From positions 186,001-250,000 of the forward strand of contig NZ_JAIVEM010000005.1 of the NCBI RefSeq assembly GCF_020404765.1: a stretch of 64,000 bases of DNA, read 5' to 3'. The translations under genes were made by a program, and so were the position numbers. This document shows positions 34,915 to 44,160 of the stretch, piece after piece (positions within the stretch are counted from its first letter, which is position 1; each line of letters starts with the position of its first letter). The notes beneath the pieces were generated by a model that saw nothing but the letters and a program-made list of their open reading frames with translations, searched no databases and was not told the origin of the DNA. The DNA is from Paenibacillus sp. BJ-4. Lineage in GTDB: Bacteria > Bacillota > Bacilli > Paenibacillales > Paenibacillaceae.

Positions 34915-35550
34915 GTGAATGCAGCAACCGCACGTCATATATTGGACACCATCGGTACGATGTATCCGGATGCCCATTGTGAGTTGAACCATGACAATGC
35001 TTTTGAATTAACGATTGCCGTGTTATTGTCGGCTCAGTGCTCCGATCAGATGGTCAACAAAGTAACGGCAGACCTGTTTCAAAAATACAAGTCACCTGAG
35101 GATTATTTGGCTGTTCCCATTGAGGAGCTGGAGCAGGATATTCGCAGAATCGGCTTGTACCGAAACAAGGCCAAGCATATTCATAACCTGTGCCGTATAT
35201 TGATAGACCAGTACGGGGGAGAAATACCGTCTGAGCACGATCAACTGGTCAAGCTTCCCGGTGTTGGACGCAAGACGGCTAATGTCGTCGTATCTACCGC
35301 TTTTAATGTGCCGGCTATTGCGGTCGATACGCATGTAGAGCGCGTTTCTAAACGACTCGGCTTTGCAGGATGGGATGATTCAGTGCTTGAGGTGGAAAAG
35401 AAGCTGATGAAAAGAGTACCTAGGGATGAATGGTCTTTGACCCACCACAGGCTTATTTTTTTCGGTCGCTACCATTGCAAAGCACAAAACCCTCAATGTC
35501 AGGTATGCCCGTTGCTTGATGTGTGCAGGGAAGGCAAGAAACGTATGTAA
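34915..35550 (+). CDS. nth: Endonuclease III (DNA glycosylase/AP lyase)
   Basis: Base-excision repair enzyme for oxidised pyrimidines. The 211-residue length is normal. The helix-hairpin-helix KLPGVGRKTANVVV carries the catalytic Lys, the catalytic Asp is in VDTHVERVSKR, and four Cys bind [4Fe-4S] in CKAQNPQCQVCPLLDVC. GTG start at 34915 with AGGAGG upstream. Confidence 0.95.
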   Translation: MNAATARHILDTIGTMYPDAHCELNHDNAFELTIAVLLSAQCSDQMVNKVTADLFQKYKSPEDYLAVPIEELEQDIRRIGLYRNKAKHIHNLCRILIDQYGGEIPSEHDQLVKLPGVGRKTANVVVSTAFNVPAIAVDTHVERVSKRLGFAGWDDSVLEVEKKLMKRVPRDEWSLTHHRLIFFGRYHCKAQNPQCQVCPLLDVCREGKKRM

Positions 35551-35647
35551 ACGTCTCTTATCAGAAAAGATAAGGAACGTAGAGCTTAAAGACCCATAGA
35601 GTTTACAAAGGGTTTAACCATTTATGTGTAGAAAAGGATGAAGAGTA

Positions 35648-35920
35648 ATGAAGTGCATTTCGGTATATACAGACAATTTTGAGGCGTTTTCGGATATTTT
35701 TGAGCAAATTGTAACAACAGAGTTTGCTGAAAACGAAGAACGCGATCTTGAGGGAATTACGGTCAGCCATTCCGGGGATGTGCCTGAGCATTACCTGGAA
35801 CGTATGTCTCAAAAGCCGGAAGTGGTCGTAATGAAGGACAAATCCCGCGGAATTACGATTTTGCAGCATGGTCAAGTATTTGAAATTTTGCTGCCAGTGC
35901 TTGAGGCAGCAGCAAATTAA
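35648..35920 (+). CDS. Conserved-looking 90-residue hypothetical protein
   Basis: Short acidic cytosolic protein (MKCISVYTDNFEAFSDIF, later KPEVVVMKDKSRGITILQ) with an AAGGATGAAGAG ribosome region and an intact frame. I do not recognise the family. The pattern of alternating strands and helices suggests a small ferredoxin-like fold, without evidence for function. It lies between nth and a truncated peroxidase gene, same strand. Confidence 0.7.
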   Translation: MKCISVYTDNFEAFSDIFEQIVTTEFAENEERDLEGITVSHSGDVPEHYLERMSQKPEVVVMKDKSRGITILQHGQVFEILLPVLEAAAN

Positions 35921-35991
35921 GTATAATTAGCGGACATGCGCTGCATGTTCCGGTGCAGGCGGCCCGGCTGGTCTAACCAGCCTGGAGGCGC

Positions 35992-36318
35992 ATGATCTGC
36001 ACGAACCTTGAAGACCATTATCAAATGCTGGATATGGACGATTCCACATCATTAATTATGAAATTTTCAATTGAATTTCAGAGTGATAAGCAGGCTCATC
36101 CGTTGTTTACATATCTTGCTTCGTCGTTGCCCTTTGAGGGCTTTGATGAAACGCATTCGGTTGCCAAAATACTTATTCCTTTAATTCATGAGCGTCATCC
36201 TGAATACTTACCAGGAGATTCGATCAAATGGAATTTTACGAAATTCCTGATGGATCGGAACGGGAAAGTAGTCAATCGATTTGAAGCAACGACAGATCCT
36301 CTGGATATGGAAGATTAG
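35992..36318 (+). pseudogene. Truncated glutathione peroxidase (C-terminal part)
   Basis: 108 codons. From about residue 33 on it matches the C-terminal half of glutathione peroxidase: [53 protein letters not shown], including the conserved Trp-Asn-Phe-Thr-Lys-Phe. The N-terminal half with the peroxidatic Cys and Gln is absent, and residues 1-32 ([15 protein letters not shown]) are unrelated. GGAGG lies 4 bases before the ATG, so a product might still be made, but it cannot be an active peroxidase. A terminator follows. Confidence 0.75.
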
Positions 36319-36349
36319 ATTGAAGCATTGCTGTAATGATCCGTTTTGA

Positions 36350-36394
36350 AAAGAGCGTTCCCCAAAGTCAGGTACTGGAGGGGGACGCTTTTTA
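36350..36394 (+). terminator. Terminator before the dynamin gene
   Basis: AGCGTTCCCC pairs with GGGGGACGCT across a loop of about 16 bases, followed by TTTTTAG and a further T run. Confidence 0.8.
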
Positions 36395-36485
36395 GTTTTT
36401 TAATTGTGATGATTCTCACAGTGGCACAGGAGTGCTACAATATAGCTATTTGATGCTCAAGAGACAAGGAGTGGAACCGTAGCTT

Positions 36486-39400
36486 ATGATGCAAACGATT
36501 ACAGGAGATGCCGGAAAGTGGTCTAATACGATTGAACAGATGCAGAATACTTTGCATAAAGCAGGGGATATGGCGGGAGCCAAGGCTTTAGCTGATCTAC
36601 TAGAGAAGGCGAACGCGGACGAGCTGACCATTGCCTTTTGTGGACATTTCTCGGCGGGAAAATCAAGCTTGATTAACAGCCTGTGCGGTAAAACGGTGCT
36701 GCCCTCCGGACCGGTGCCTACGAGCGCTAATGTGGTGTCCATCCGGCATGGACATTCAAGAGCACTCATTCATCCAGTTAAATCATCGGAAAACCCGGAG
36801 AAGGAGATCATGGAAACCTCCTTGGCCGAGCTAGCTGAATATTGTAAAAATGGCGGGGCCTATGAATTCATTCAGGTATGGGAGGATATTCCGATGCTAT
36901 CCGGCGGAGGGGTACTGCTGGATACACCGGGCGTAGACTCCACAGACCAAGGACATGCGCTGGCGACACATTCCGCTTTACATCGGGCAGACATTGTTTT
37001 TTATGTGATGGATTACAATCATGTTCAATCTGAAAATAATTTGTCTTTTGCCAAAAGCTTATCGGATTGGGGCAAGCCGTTATACTTGATAATCAATCAA
37101 ATAGATAAACACCGGGAGCGGGAACTTTCATTTACACGTTATCGCAATGAGGTAGAGACCAGCTTTCATGCGTGGCAGGTCCATTATACTGATCTAATGT
37201 TTACTTCCTTAAAAGAGCCAAATCACCCTTGGAACCAGTGGCAACAGTTGCCGTCGTTGATTCAACAATTACTGAAGCGGAAAGCGGAGCTGTTAGCGTA
37301 CAGCCTGGTATCCTCCATGCACCATTTGGTAGAGCAACATGTGGAGGATGTGCAGGCAGCTGAAGAAGAGGAGCTGAACACGCTGCTGCAAGAGGCGGGC
37401 GGAGAAGAGGCGATTTCCCGTTTGAAAATGGAGCAGCAAGCCCTGCAGCAAGAGGATGAGCAGTGGCGGATACTCCCGGAGCAGGAGCATAAAAGGTTGC
37501 GTCAAGAGCTGGATCGTCTACTGGAGCACGTGCATTTGACGCCTGCGGAGCTGCGTGAAGCAGCGGGCGAATATTTGGAGAGCCGCAAGCCGGGCTTCAA
37601 GATGGGGCTGTTGTTTGCCGGAGGCAAGACGGAGCGAGAAAAGGAGCATCGTTTGGAACGGCTGACCCGGATGCTGACTGATCAGGTGGAGGGGCAACTG
37701 TTTCCCCATGTGCGGGAGATGCTGAGATCTTGGGGCGAAGGTCATGGGCTGTGGTCTGCTGCGATGGAGCAAGAGCTGGATAGCATTCGTCCAGTGACGA
37801 ATCGGCAGCTGATTGAGCAGACGGTCAAGGAAACGGCGTTGTCGCCGGAGTATACGCTGAACTATTGTAAGGACCTCCGTGCCGCAGTCACGGCGGATTG
37901 TCGCCGCAAGGCGCTGGCGCTGGCAGACCGCCTGCTGGCCCAGCTAGCAGTGCGAGCCGAAGCCCGCCGCGCGGCTCTCGCGGATGCGCGCACTGCGCTG
38001 TTGGCGCAAGCGGACGCGGCGAGCCGCTACAGTGCCCGTATACATGCCTCGGCTGTACACGCCAACGCGCTTCGCAGCCTGCTGCCGCAGGCCGTCGCGC
38101 CAGGCGCATTGCCCCGCGAGGCTGCGCTGAAGGCTGAAGCCGCCGCTGCGTCCCCGATGGCTCCAGCCGCGCTAACAGATGCGGCGCAGCCCGCCATCGC
38201 TGGCACACGCGCCGGATCGGCATTGCCGCAAGCGAGCACGGCGGCAGCACAGCCTGCTGCCGGAGGGCGCCGCACGCGGCTGGATGCAGTAGCGGCTCGG
38301 CTGAAAACCGCCGCTGCCTTGATAAGTCCGTACCCTGCCATGCAGGCAACGGTACGGGATTTACATGCCCGCGCGGCTGCGTTGGAGGGCGGGCGATTTA
38401 CTTTGGCACTGTTCGGAGCGTTCAGCGCCGGGAAGTCGAGCTTCGCCAATGCTTTGCTGGGCGAAGCCGTGTTGCCCGTATCACCGCATCCAACGACAGC
38501 GGCGATTAACCGTATTATGGCGCCTGCAACTCCTGAGCGCCATGCTACGGCTGACGTCCACATGAAATCAGTGGACGCGTTGTGGGATGATCTCAAATAT
38601 TCGTTCCGGTTATTGGGATTGGGGGAACCGGAGGCAGTAGGCTGGCAGGAAGCCGTACGTGAGTTATCTCCGGAAGGAATACACCCTGCCGGCAGGCCGC
38701 ATTACAGCTTTTTGAAGGCTGCCGCAGCTGGATGGGAAGAAGCCGAACACCTGCTGGGTCAGCAGCTTCAGGTAAATCTGGAACAGTATCGGGATTTTGT
38801 CGCGTCTGAGCACAAGTCATGCTTTGTGGAGCGCATCGACCTTTATTATAACTGCGCTTTGACCCGTCAGGGTATTGTGCTAGTGGATACGCCTGGAGCG
38901 GATTCTGTGAATGCACGGCATACGGGCGTGACCTTCAATTATATGAAGCATGCAGACGCTCTTGTATTTATCACATATTACAATCATGCGTTTACCCAAG
39001 GAGACCGGCAATTTTTGAACCAATTGGGCCGAGTTAAAGAGACGTTGGCGTTGGATCAGACCTTTTTTATCGTCAATGCCTCAGATTTGGCTTCCTCCGA
39101 AGAAGAACTGCAATCCGTGACCCGGCATGTACAGGAACAACTACAGGCGAACGGAATCCGTAAGCCGCGTATTTATCCGCTGTCCAGTATGCTGGCACTG
39201 GAAGCGGCTGAACAGGGAGAGCTTTCGCTGCGTACGGCTTCACGTTTTGAAGGGTTTGAAAAAGATTTTTCGGCATTTGCAGCTGATGAACTGGCGGGCT
39301 TGTCCATTGCTTCTGCCATGCAGGAGCTGGGGAGGCTGCGTAGCCGGATAGAGCATCATGCCGCTGATGCCCGGTATGGCGTAGAAGAACGCACGATTCG

Positions 39401-40166
39401 ATTGGAGCGATTAAGCCTCATCCGCAGTGAACTGGAGCATATGCTCCAGAGTTTGTCTGACAGCAACGGTGCAACTGTTTTATTAGGTGAAACCGATGAA
39501 CTGCTGTATCATGTACGTCAACGGCTGGCCTACCGGACTGGAGAGTTTATGGCGGAGGCATTTCATCCGTCTGTCCTGCGTGAAGGAGCAGGTGATCTTC
39601 GTTCGGCTTTTGCCTCTTGTGGTCGCGAACTGATGCGTTTGCTTGAGTTGGAGCTGTCCCAGGAATTATTGGCAACCACACTTAGGTTGGAAAAAACGGG
39701 GAAATCCTTGGTGCACAAGGCTGTACAACGGTGTGCGGAAGAGATGAACCAGCGGCTGACAGGTTTGGATTGTACCGTTCCCGAAGCAAGAGAATGGGCT
39801 GTTCCTGAACTGTTTGAAATTTCGCTGCAGGATTCCGTCCTTTGGAAGGAGTACTGGAATGCCTTTAAAAATCCAAAGCTATTCTTTGAAGGGGCTGGTC
39901 GGGGAAGCTTGCAATCCAAACTGGAGCCGATACTACGCGAGAAAGTTGGCGAAGCAGTCGAGCTGCAGCGGGAACGAATGTCTTCTTATTACGTTAAGCT
40001 GATGCAGGAGGAGCTGACGTGGCAGACGGCACAGCTTCGGGAGCAGATGCTGGGGACACTTGGCGGTATGGAGCATGCACTTGCAGGTGACGAGCAGCCG
40101 CAGGTTTGGGAAGAGCTGGCAGGTCGTATTGCCGATCTGGAGCAGAAAGAAATGCTAACGCAATAA
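36486..40166 (+). CDS. dynA: Double-dynamin large GTPase (DynA type)
   Basis: 1226-residue bacterial dynamin with two fused GTPase-stalk units, as in Bacillus DynA (about 1190), a membrane fusion and membrane-repair protein. The first unit has P-loop GHFSAGKSS (53-61), LLDTPGVDS and INQIDKH. The second has GAFSAGKSS (about 643-651), LVDTPGADS and IVNASDLAS. Between them (about 480-620) is an Ala/Arg-rich stretch encoded by unusually GC-rich DNA (about 37.9-38.4 kb). Paired ATGs at 36486 and 36489 follow AAGGAGTGG at a somewhat long spacing. It stands alone between two terminators. Confidence 0.93.
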   Translation: MMQTITGDAGKWSNTIEQMQNTLHKAGDMAGAKALADLLEKANADELTIAFCGHFSAGKSSLINSLCGKTVLPSGPVPTSANVVSIRHGHSRALIHPVKSSENPEKEIMETSLAELAEYCKNGGAYEFIQVWEDIPMLSGGGVLLDTPGVDSTDQGHALATHSALHRADIVFYVMDYNHVQSENNLSFAKSLSDWGKPLYLIINQIDKHRERELSFTRYRNEVETSFHAWQVHYTDLMFTSLKEPNHPWNQWQQLPSLIQQLLKRKAELLAYSLVSSMHHLVEQHVEDVQAAEEEELNTLLQEAGGEEAISRLKMEQQALQQEDEQWRILPEQEHKRLRQELDRLLEHVHLTPAELREAAGEYLESRKPGFKMGLLFAGGKTEREKEHRLERLTRMLTDQVEGQLFPHVREMLRSWGEGHGLWSAAMEQELDSIRPVTNRQLIEQTVKETALSPEYTLNYCKDLRAAVTADCRRKALALADRLLAQLAVRAEARRAALADARTALLAQADAASRYSARIHASAVHANALRSLLPQAVAPGALPREAALKAEAAAASPMAPAALTDAAQPAIAGTRAGSALPQASTAAAQPAAGGRRTRLDAVAARLKTAAALISPYPAMQATVRDLHARAAALEGGRFTLALFGAFSAGKSSFANALLGEAVLPVSPHPTTAAINRIMAPATPERHATADVHMKSVDALWDDLKYSFRLLGLGEPEAVGWQEAVRELSPEGIHPAGRPHYSFLKAAAAGWEEAEHLLGQQLQVNLEQYRDFVASEHKSCFVERIDLYYNCALTRQGIVLVDTPGADSVNARHTGVTFNYMKHADALVFITYYNHAFTQGDRQFLNQLGRVKETLALDQTFFIVNASDLASSEEELQSVTRHVQEQLQANGIRKPRIYPLSSMLALEAAEQGELSLRTASRFEGFEKDFSAFAADELAGLSIASAMQELGRLRSRIEHHAADARYGVEERTIRLERLSLIRSELEHMLQSLSDSNGATVLLGETDELLYHVRQRLAYRTGEFMAEAFHPSVLREGAGDLRSAFASCGRELMRLLELELSQELLATTLRLEKTGKSLVHKAVQRCAEEMNQRLTGLDCTVPEAREWAVPELFEISLQDSVLWKEYWNAFKNPKLFFEGAGRGSLQSKLEPILREKVGEAVELQRERMSSYYVKLMQEELTWQTAQLREQMLGTLGGMEHALAGDEQPQVWEELAGRIADLEQKEMLTQ

Positions 40167-40191
40167 AATATATAGTTGCGAAGACTTAAGG

Positions 40192-40221
40192 ACACCGGGT
40201 TGTGGGACAACCCGGTGTTTT
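40192..40221 (+). terminator. Terminator after dynA
   Basis: Perfect stem ACACCGGGTTGT with ACAACCCGGTGT, 3-base loop, then TTTT. Confidence 0.93.
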
Positions 40222-40420
40222 ATGCATGCTTCAAAAGGAAAGGAAAACTGAGGAAATAGCCATATTCAATAATAAGAAAGCGATTTAATTTGCCTAATCA
40301 CCCACCAATTGCGAACCTGCCTGAAAACGGTCCGTTATCCTCTTTGCCGCCTTGGAATGCGAATGGTAAACTTCACTAAGCCATATAACAACGTCGTGCA
40401 ACTAATGGAGGGACATTGAC

Positions 40421-42196
40421 ATGGAAGTGCTCAGGCAACTGCAAGTTTTTTTTCGCGAGAGGAGACATTATCTGTTTCTTTCCATTCTATGCCTTGCGAT
40501 AGCGACGGCCTTGGGACTGGTGTATCCGAACCTGCTCCAAAGGCTCATTGATAACGCTATCATTCCCGGTGACTTCGAGAAAGTCCCGGTGCTGGCTCTG
40601 ACTGTACTGGGAGTTGTGATCATCAAAGGTTTTATGCAATTTTTACATGGTTTTTTTGGTGGACGGCTAGGAAACTTTCTGGCGTATCGACTCCGCAATG
40701 CCTGTTACGAAAAGCTGCAATTTCTGTCCTTCAGATATTATGACACTGCCAAAACGGGGGATCTGATGTCCCGTTTGACCGGTGATCTGGAGGCGATTCG
40801 CAACTTTATCGGGTTTGGTTTTGCCCAAATCCTCAATGTGGTACTGATGGTCGTATTCGGCTCTATGATGATGGTGTATATCAACTGGCAGCTCACCCTC
40901 TTTACGATGATCAGCATGCCTTTGCTGCTCTTCGTCACATTTAAGTTTGAATCCCGAATTCATCCCACCTTCCAAGAAATGCGGATTGCGCTCAGTGCCT
41001 TGACGACAGCGGTACAGGAAAATATTACAGGGGTCCGCACCGTCAAATCTTTTGCCCGTGAATCCTATGAAGTTGAAAAATTTTCAATACGAAATGAACA
41101 GTACAAAAGTAATCAAATTCAGGCTGCTTCCTTATGGAGTCGTTTCTTCCCCGCCATGGAGCTTATTGCTTCTATCAGTGTGGTCCTTCTTTTAGGCATG
41201 GGAGGATATCTGGTCATTGTGAAGTCGATGACTCTGGGACAGCTCGTCGCTTTTTTTAGCTTAATTTGGTATATTATCGGTCCGATCTGGAGCGTTGGTT
41301 TTCATATTAATAACTATACGCAGTCTAAAGCTTCCGGTGAACGGGTCTTGGAGCTGCTGAATCAGCCCGTAGATGTAACCGATGAACCTGATGCTCTTGC
41401 GCTCAATACCGATCAGGTAAAGGGACATATTACGTTTGAACATGTTACATTTGCTTACGGGAATAAGCTGCCCGCTGTTGTTGACATCAATCTGGATGCG
41501 CCACCGGGATCAGTCATTGGGATTTTGGGTGGAACAGGATCAGGGAAATCGACCATTATCCAGCTCCTTATGCGGGCTTACAACGTGAACGCAGGAAGCA
41601 TCAAGCTGGATGGAACAGATATACGTCATTTGAAAATTCGCGATTTACGTGCTCAAATTTCTTCTGTGTTTCAGGAGACGTTTTTGTTCTCATCGTCCAT
41701 TCGTAACAACATTGCCTATGGTTTAAACCATGTCAGTATGGATGACATCATACGCGTTTCCAAGCTGGCTCAGGCACATGAATTCATCACCGAGCTACCG
41801 CTCGGTTACGATACTGTCGTTGGTGAACGTGGATTGGGGCTATCTGGGGGACAAAAACAACGGATTGCCATCGCACGTGCCTTGCTCAAGAATCCGAAAA
41901 TTCTCGTACTTGATGATGCTACCAGTGCAGTCGATATGGAGACGGAGCATGAAATTCAGACCGGTTTTCAAGAGGTAATGCGTGGACGCACCACGTTTAT
42001 TATTGCTCATCGAATCTCGTCGCTTCGTCATGCCAATGAAATTGTGGTGCTTGAGGAAGGAAGAATCGTCCAGCGAGGAACACATGAACTGCTTATTGCC
42101 ACTCCAGGTCCATACCAGGATGTGTATCATATTCAATACGCCGACTACATAGACCAGACTCCAGACGGTGTATCCGAAAGGCAGGTGAGACCATGA
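40421..42196 (+). CDS. ABC exporter half-transporter with degenerate catalytic Walker B
   Basis: 591 residues: six-helix transmembrane domain (about 1-310) fused to an ATPase domain with Walker A GGTGSGKST, signature LSGGQKQR and Walker B ILVLDDATSAVD. The usual catalytic Glu after Walker B is Asp, the mark of the non-hydrolysing site in heterodimeric exporters such as BmrCD or TM287/288. Its stop overlaps the start of the second half (ATGA). Substrate is unknown; multidrug or lipid export is typical. RBS GGAGGG precedes the ATG. Confidence 0.92.
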   Translation: MEVLRQLQVFFRERRHYLFLSILCLAIATALGLVYPNLLQRLIDNAIIPGDFEKVPVLALTVLGVVIIKGFMQFLHGFFGGRLGNFLAYRLRNACYEKLQFLSFRYYDTAKTGDLMSRLTGDLEAIRNFIGFGFAQILNVVLMVVFGSMMMVYINWQLTLFTMISMPLLLFVTFKFESRIHPTFQEMRIALSALTTAVQENITGVRTVKSFARESYEVEKFSIRNEQYKSNQIQAASLWSRFFPAMELIASISVVLLLGMGGYLVIVKSMTLGQLVAFFSLIWYIIGPIWSVGFHINNYTQSKASGERVLELLNQPVDVTDEPDALALNTDQVKGHITFEHVTFAYGNKLPAVVDINLDAPPGSVIGILGGTGSGKSTIIQLLMRAYNVNAGSIKLDGTDIRHLKIRDLRAQISSVFQETFLFSSSIRNNIAYGLNHVSMDDIIRVSKLAQAHEFITELPLGYDTVVGERGLGLSGGQKQRIAIARALLKNPKILVLDDATSAVDMETEHEIQTGFQEVMRGRTTFIIAHRISSLRHANEIVVLEEGRIVQRGTHELLIATPGPYQDVYHIQYADYIDQTPDGVSERQVRP

Positions 42197-44031
42197 ATAT
42201 ACCGGCAGAAAAAGCCCATCCGTTAAAAAAACCAACGAATGAACGTTTTGTGTATCAGGATGATGATGTCATTGACAAACCGTTTAACTGGTCAGAATTT
42301 AAACGTTTGCTTGCATACATGAAGCCTTATGCCCGCCAGATCCTGCCTATCCTTCTGGTCATGATGATTCTCGGCACCATCACCAAGCTGACGGTTCCTT
42401 ATTTGATCAGTCTGGCCATTGATAAGGCGATTGCTCCCGCGTGGCCAGCACTGCCCAGCGTGAAGTTGCTGTTGCTCATAACGGGTGCGGTGTTGCTGCT
42501 ATATTTGATTCAATGGGCAGCCAATACGTACCGCATTAAATTCACCAATATTATTGGTCAACGCGTCATTTATGATCTGCGTGAGGATCTGTTTAAGCAT
42601 ATTCAGAAGCTTTCCTTTAATTTTTTTGATAAAAGACCGGCAGGGTCTGTATTAGTACGTGTTACGAATGACATTAACTCGCTCCAGGATCTGTTTACGA
42701 ATGGTGCAGTGAATGTCCTGATCGACTGTGTTCAGCTCATGGGGATTATTGTCATTTTACTGCTTATTAACTGGAAGCTCGGCTTGGCGGTCATTGTGAC
42801 CGTTCCCATCATGTTTTTAATCTCGACCAAGCTACGCGTGCGTATCCGCCGCGCCTGGCAGGAAGTACGCATGAAGAACTCGCGTATCAATTCTCATCTG
42901 AATGAGTCCATTCAGGGGATCCGTGTGACACAGGCATACACGCAGGAGCAGGAAAACATGGCTTATTTCGATGACATGAACAGCTCCAGCAAAAGGTCGT
43001 GGGATAAAGCCTCCGCCATGAATCAGGTTTTTGGTCCACTTATTGATATTACAGGAGGACTGGGTACGCTGGTGCTGTTCTGGTTCGGGGCGCATCTTAT
43101 TCAGACAGATCAGCTTACGGTAGGTCTGCTGGTTGCGTTTGCCAACTATGTGGGAAATTTTTGGGAGCCGATTAATCGCCTGGGTCAAATGTACAATCAG
43201 CTGCTGGTTGCGATGGCTTCATCGGAAAGAATATTTGAGTTTATGGATGAAAAGCCGAATATTGCGAACAAGCCGGGAGCCAAGGATTTGCCGCTTATTC
43301 GGGGCGATATTCAATTTGAAAATGTTGTTTTTGAATATGAAAAAGGGCGTCAGGCGCTTAAAGGGATTAATCTATCTGTCGAGGCGGGTCAGTCCATTGC
43401 ACTTGTGGGTCATACCGGATCAGGAAAAAGTACAATTATTAACCTGCTTAGCCGTTTCTATGACATTACATCAGGACGGCTTACCATTGACGGTCATGAT
43501 GTGCGGGACGTAACGGTGGAGAGCTTGCGTAGCCAGATTAGCATCGTGCTTCAGGATACGTTTATATTTTCAGGTACGATTCGCGATAATATTCGTTTTG
43601 GCCGTCTGGACGCAACAGATGAGGAAATTGAAACGGCTGCGAAGGCGGTTAATGCTCATGAATTCATCGTTCAATTACCAGGCGGCTATGAAACAGAGGT
43701 GGAGGAGCGGGGAGGTATGTTGTCCATGGGCCAGCGTCAGCTCTTATCCTTTGCCCGGGCTTTGCTTGCTAATCCGCGAATTCTTATTTTGGATGAGGCG
43801 ACAGCCAGCATTGATACAGAAACGGAGCTGAAAATTCAGGATGCTCTTCAGGTTCTACTGGAAGGCAGAACCTCTTTTATGGTCGCTCACCGTTTGTCTA
43901 CCATTCGGAATGCGGATCATATTGTCGTACTGGATCACGGAGAGATTCAGGAAAGTGGTAATCATGAACAATTGATGAAAAAACATGGAATATATCGGGG
44001 GCTGGTGGAAGCACAGTTCAGATTTTTGTAA
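42193..44031 (+). CDS. ABC exporter half-transporter with intact catalytic site
   Basis: 612 residues with a six-helix membrane domain after an N-terminal extension of about 35 residues and an ATPase domain with GHTGSGKST, LSMGQRQLLSFARALL and ILILDEATASID. Here the catalytic Glu is present, but the signature is LSMGQ rather than LSGGQ. Together with the coupled upstream gene this is one asymmetric heterodimer with a single competent ATP site. A weak hairpin (CAAAAAA/TTTTTTG at 44041-44059) may end the transcript. Confidence 0.92.
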   Translation: MNIPAEKAHPLKKPTNERFVYQDDDVIDKPFNWSEFKRLLAYMKPYARQILPILLVMMILGTITKLTVPYLISLAIDKAIAPAWPALPSVKLLLLITGAVLLLYLIQWAANTYRIKFTNIIGQRVIYDLREDLFKHIQKLSFNFFDKRPAGSVLVRVTNDINSLQDLFTNGAVNVLIDCVQLMGIIVILLLINWKLGLAVIVTVPIMFLISTKLRVRIRRAWQEVRMKNSRINSHLNESIQGIRVTQAYTQEQENMAYFDDMNSSSKRSWDKASAMNQVFGPLIDITGGLGTLVLFWFGAHLIQTDQLTVGLLVAFANYVGNFWEPINRLGQMYNQLLVAMASSERIFEFMDEKPNIANKPGAKDLPLIRGDIQFENVVFEYEKGRQALKGINLSVEAGQSIALVGHTGSGKSTIINLLSRFYDITSGRLTIDGHDVRDVTVESLRSQISIVLQDTFIFSGTIRDNIRFGRLDATDEEIETAAKAVNAHEFIVQLPGGYETEVEERGGMLSMGQRQLLSFARALLANPRILILDEATASIDTETELKIQDALQVLLEGRTSFMVAHRLSTIRNADHIVVLDHGEIQESGNHEQLMKKHGIYRGLVEAQFRFL

Positions 44032-44160
44032 AAAAAAGATCAAAAAATCGCGTTTTTTGTAAATTTTAATGCCGAGCACTATTGCATTCTTGAAGCTAAA
44101 CCCTGAAAATAAAGATGAAAAGAGATCAGAGCAATATCGTCAGAGGGGGAAGAGTTCAAG

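Noticed and set aside
35930-35990. tRNA-like hairpins before the peroxidase fragment
   Set aside because: Two simple hairpins (CATGC/GCATG and CTGGT/ACCAG) do not form a cloverleaf and lack the T-loop sequence.
37888-38596. Long opposite-strand and alternate frames inside dynA
   Set aside because: They arise from GC-rich codon bias in the Ala/Arg-rich hinge, where stop codons are rare in all frames; no ribosome sites.
44032-44160. Purine riboswitch ahead of purT
   Set aside because: The gap lacks the conserved loops and stem P1 of the purine aptamer.
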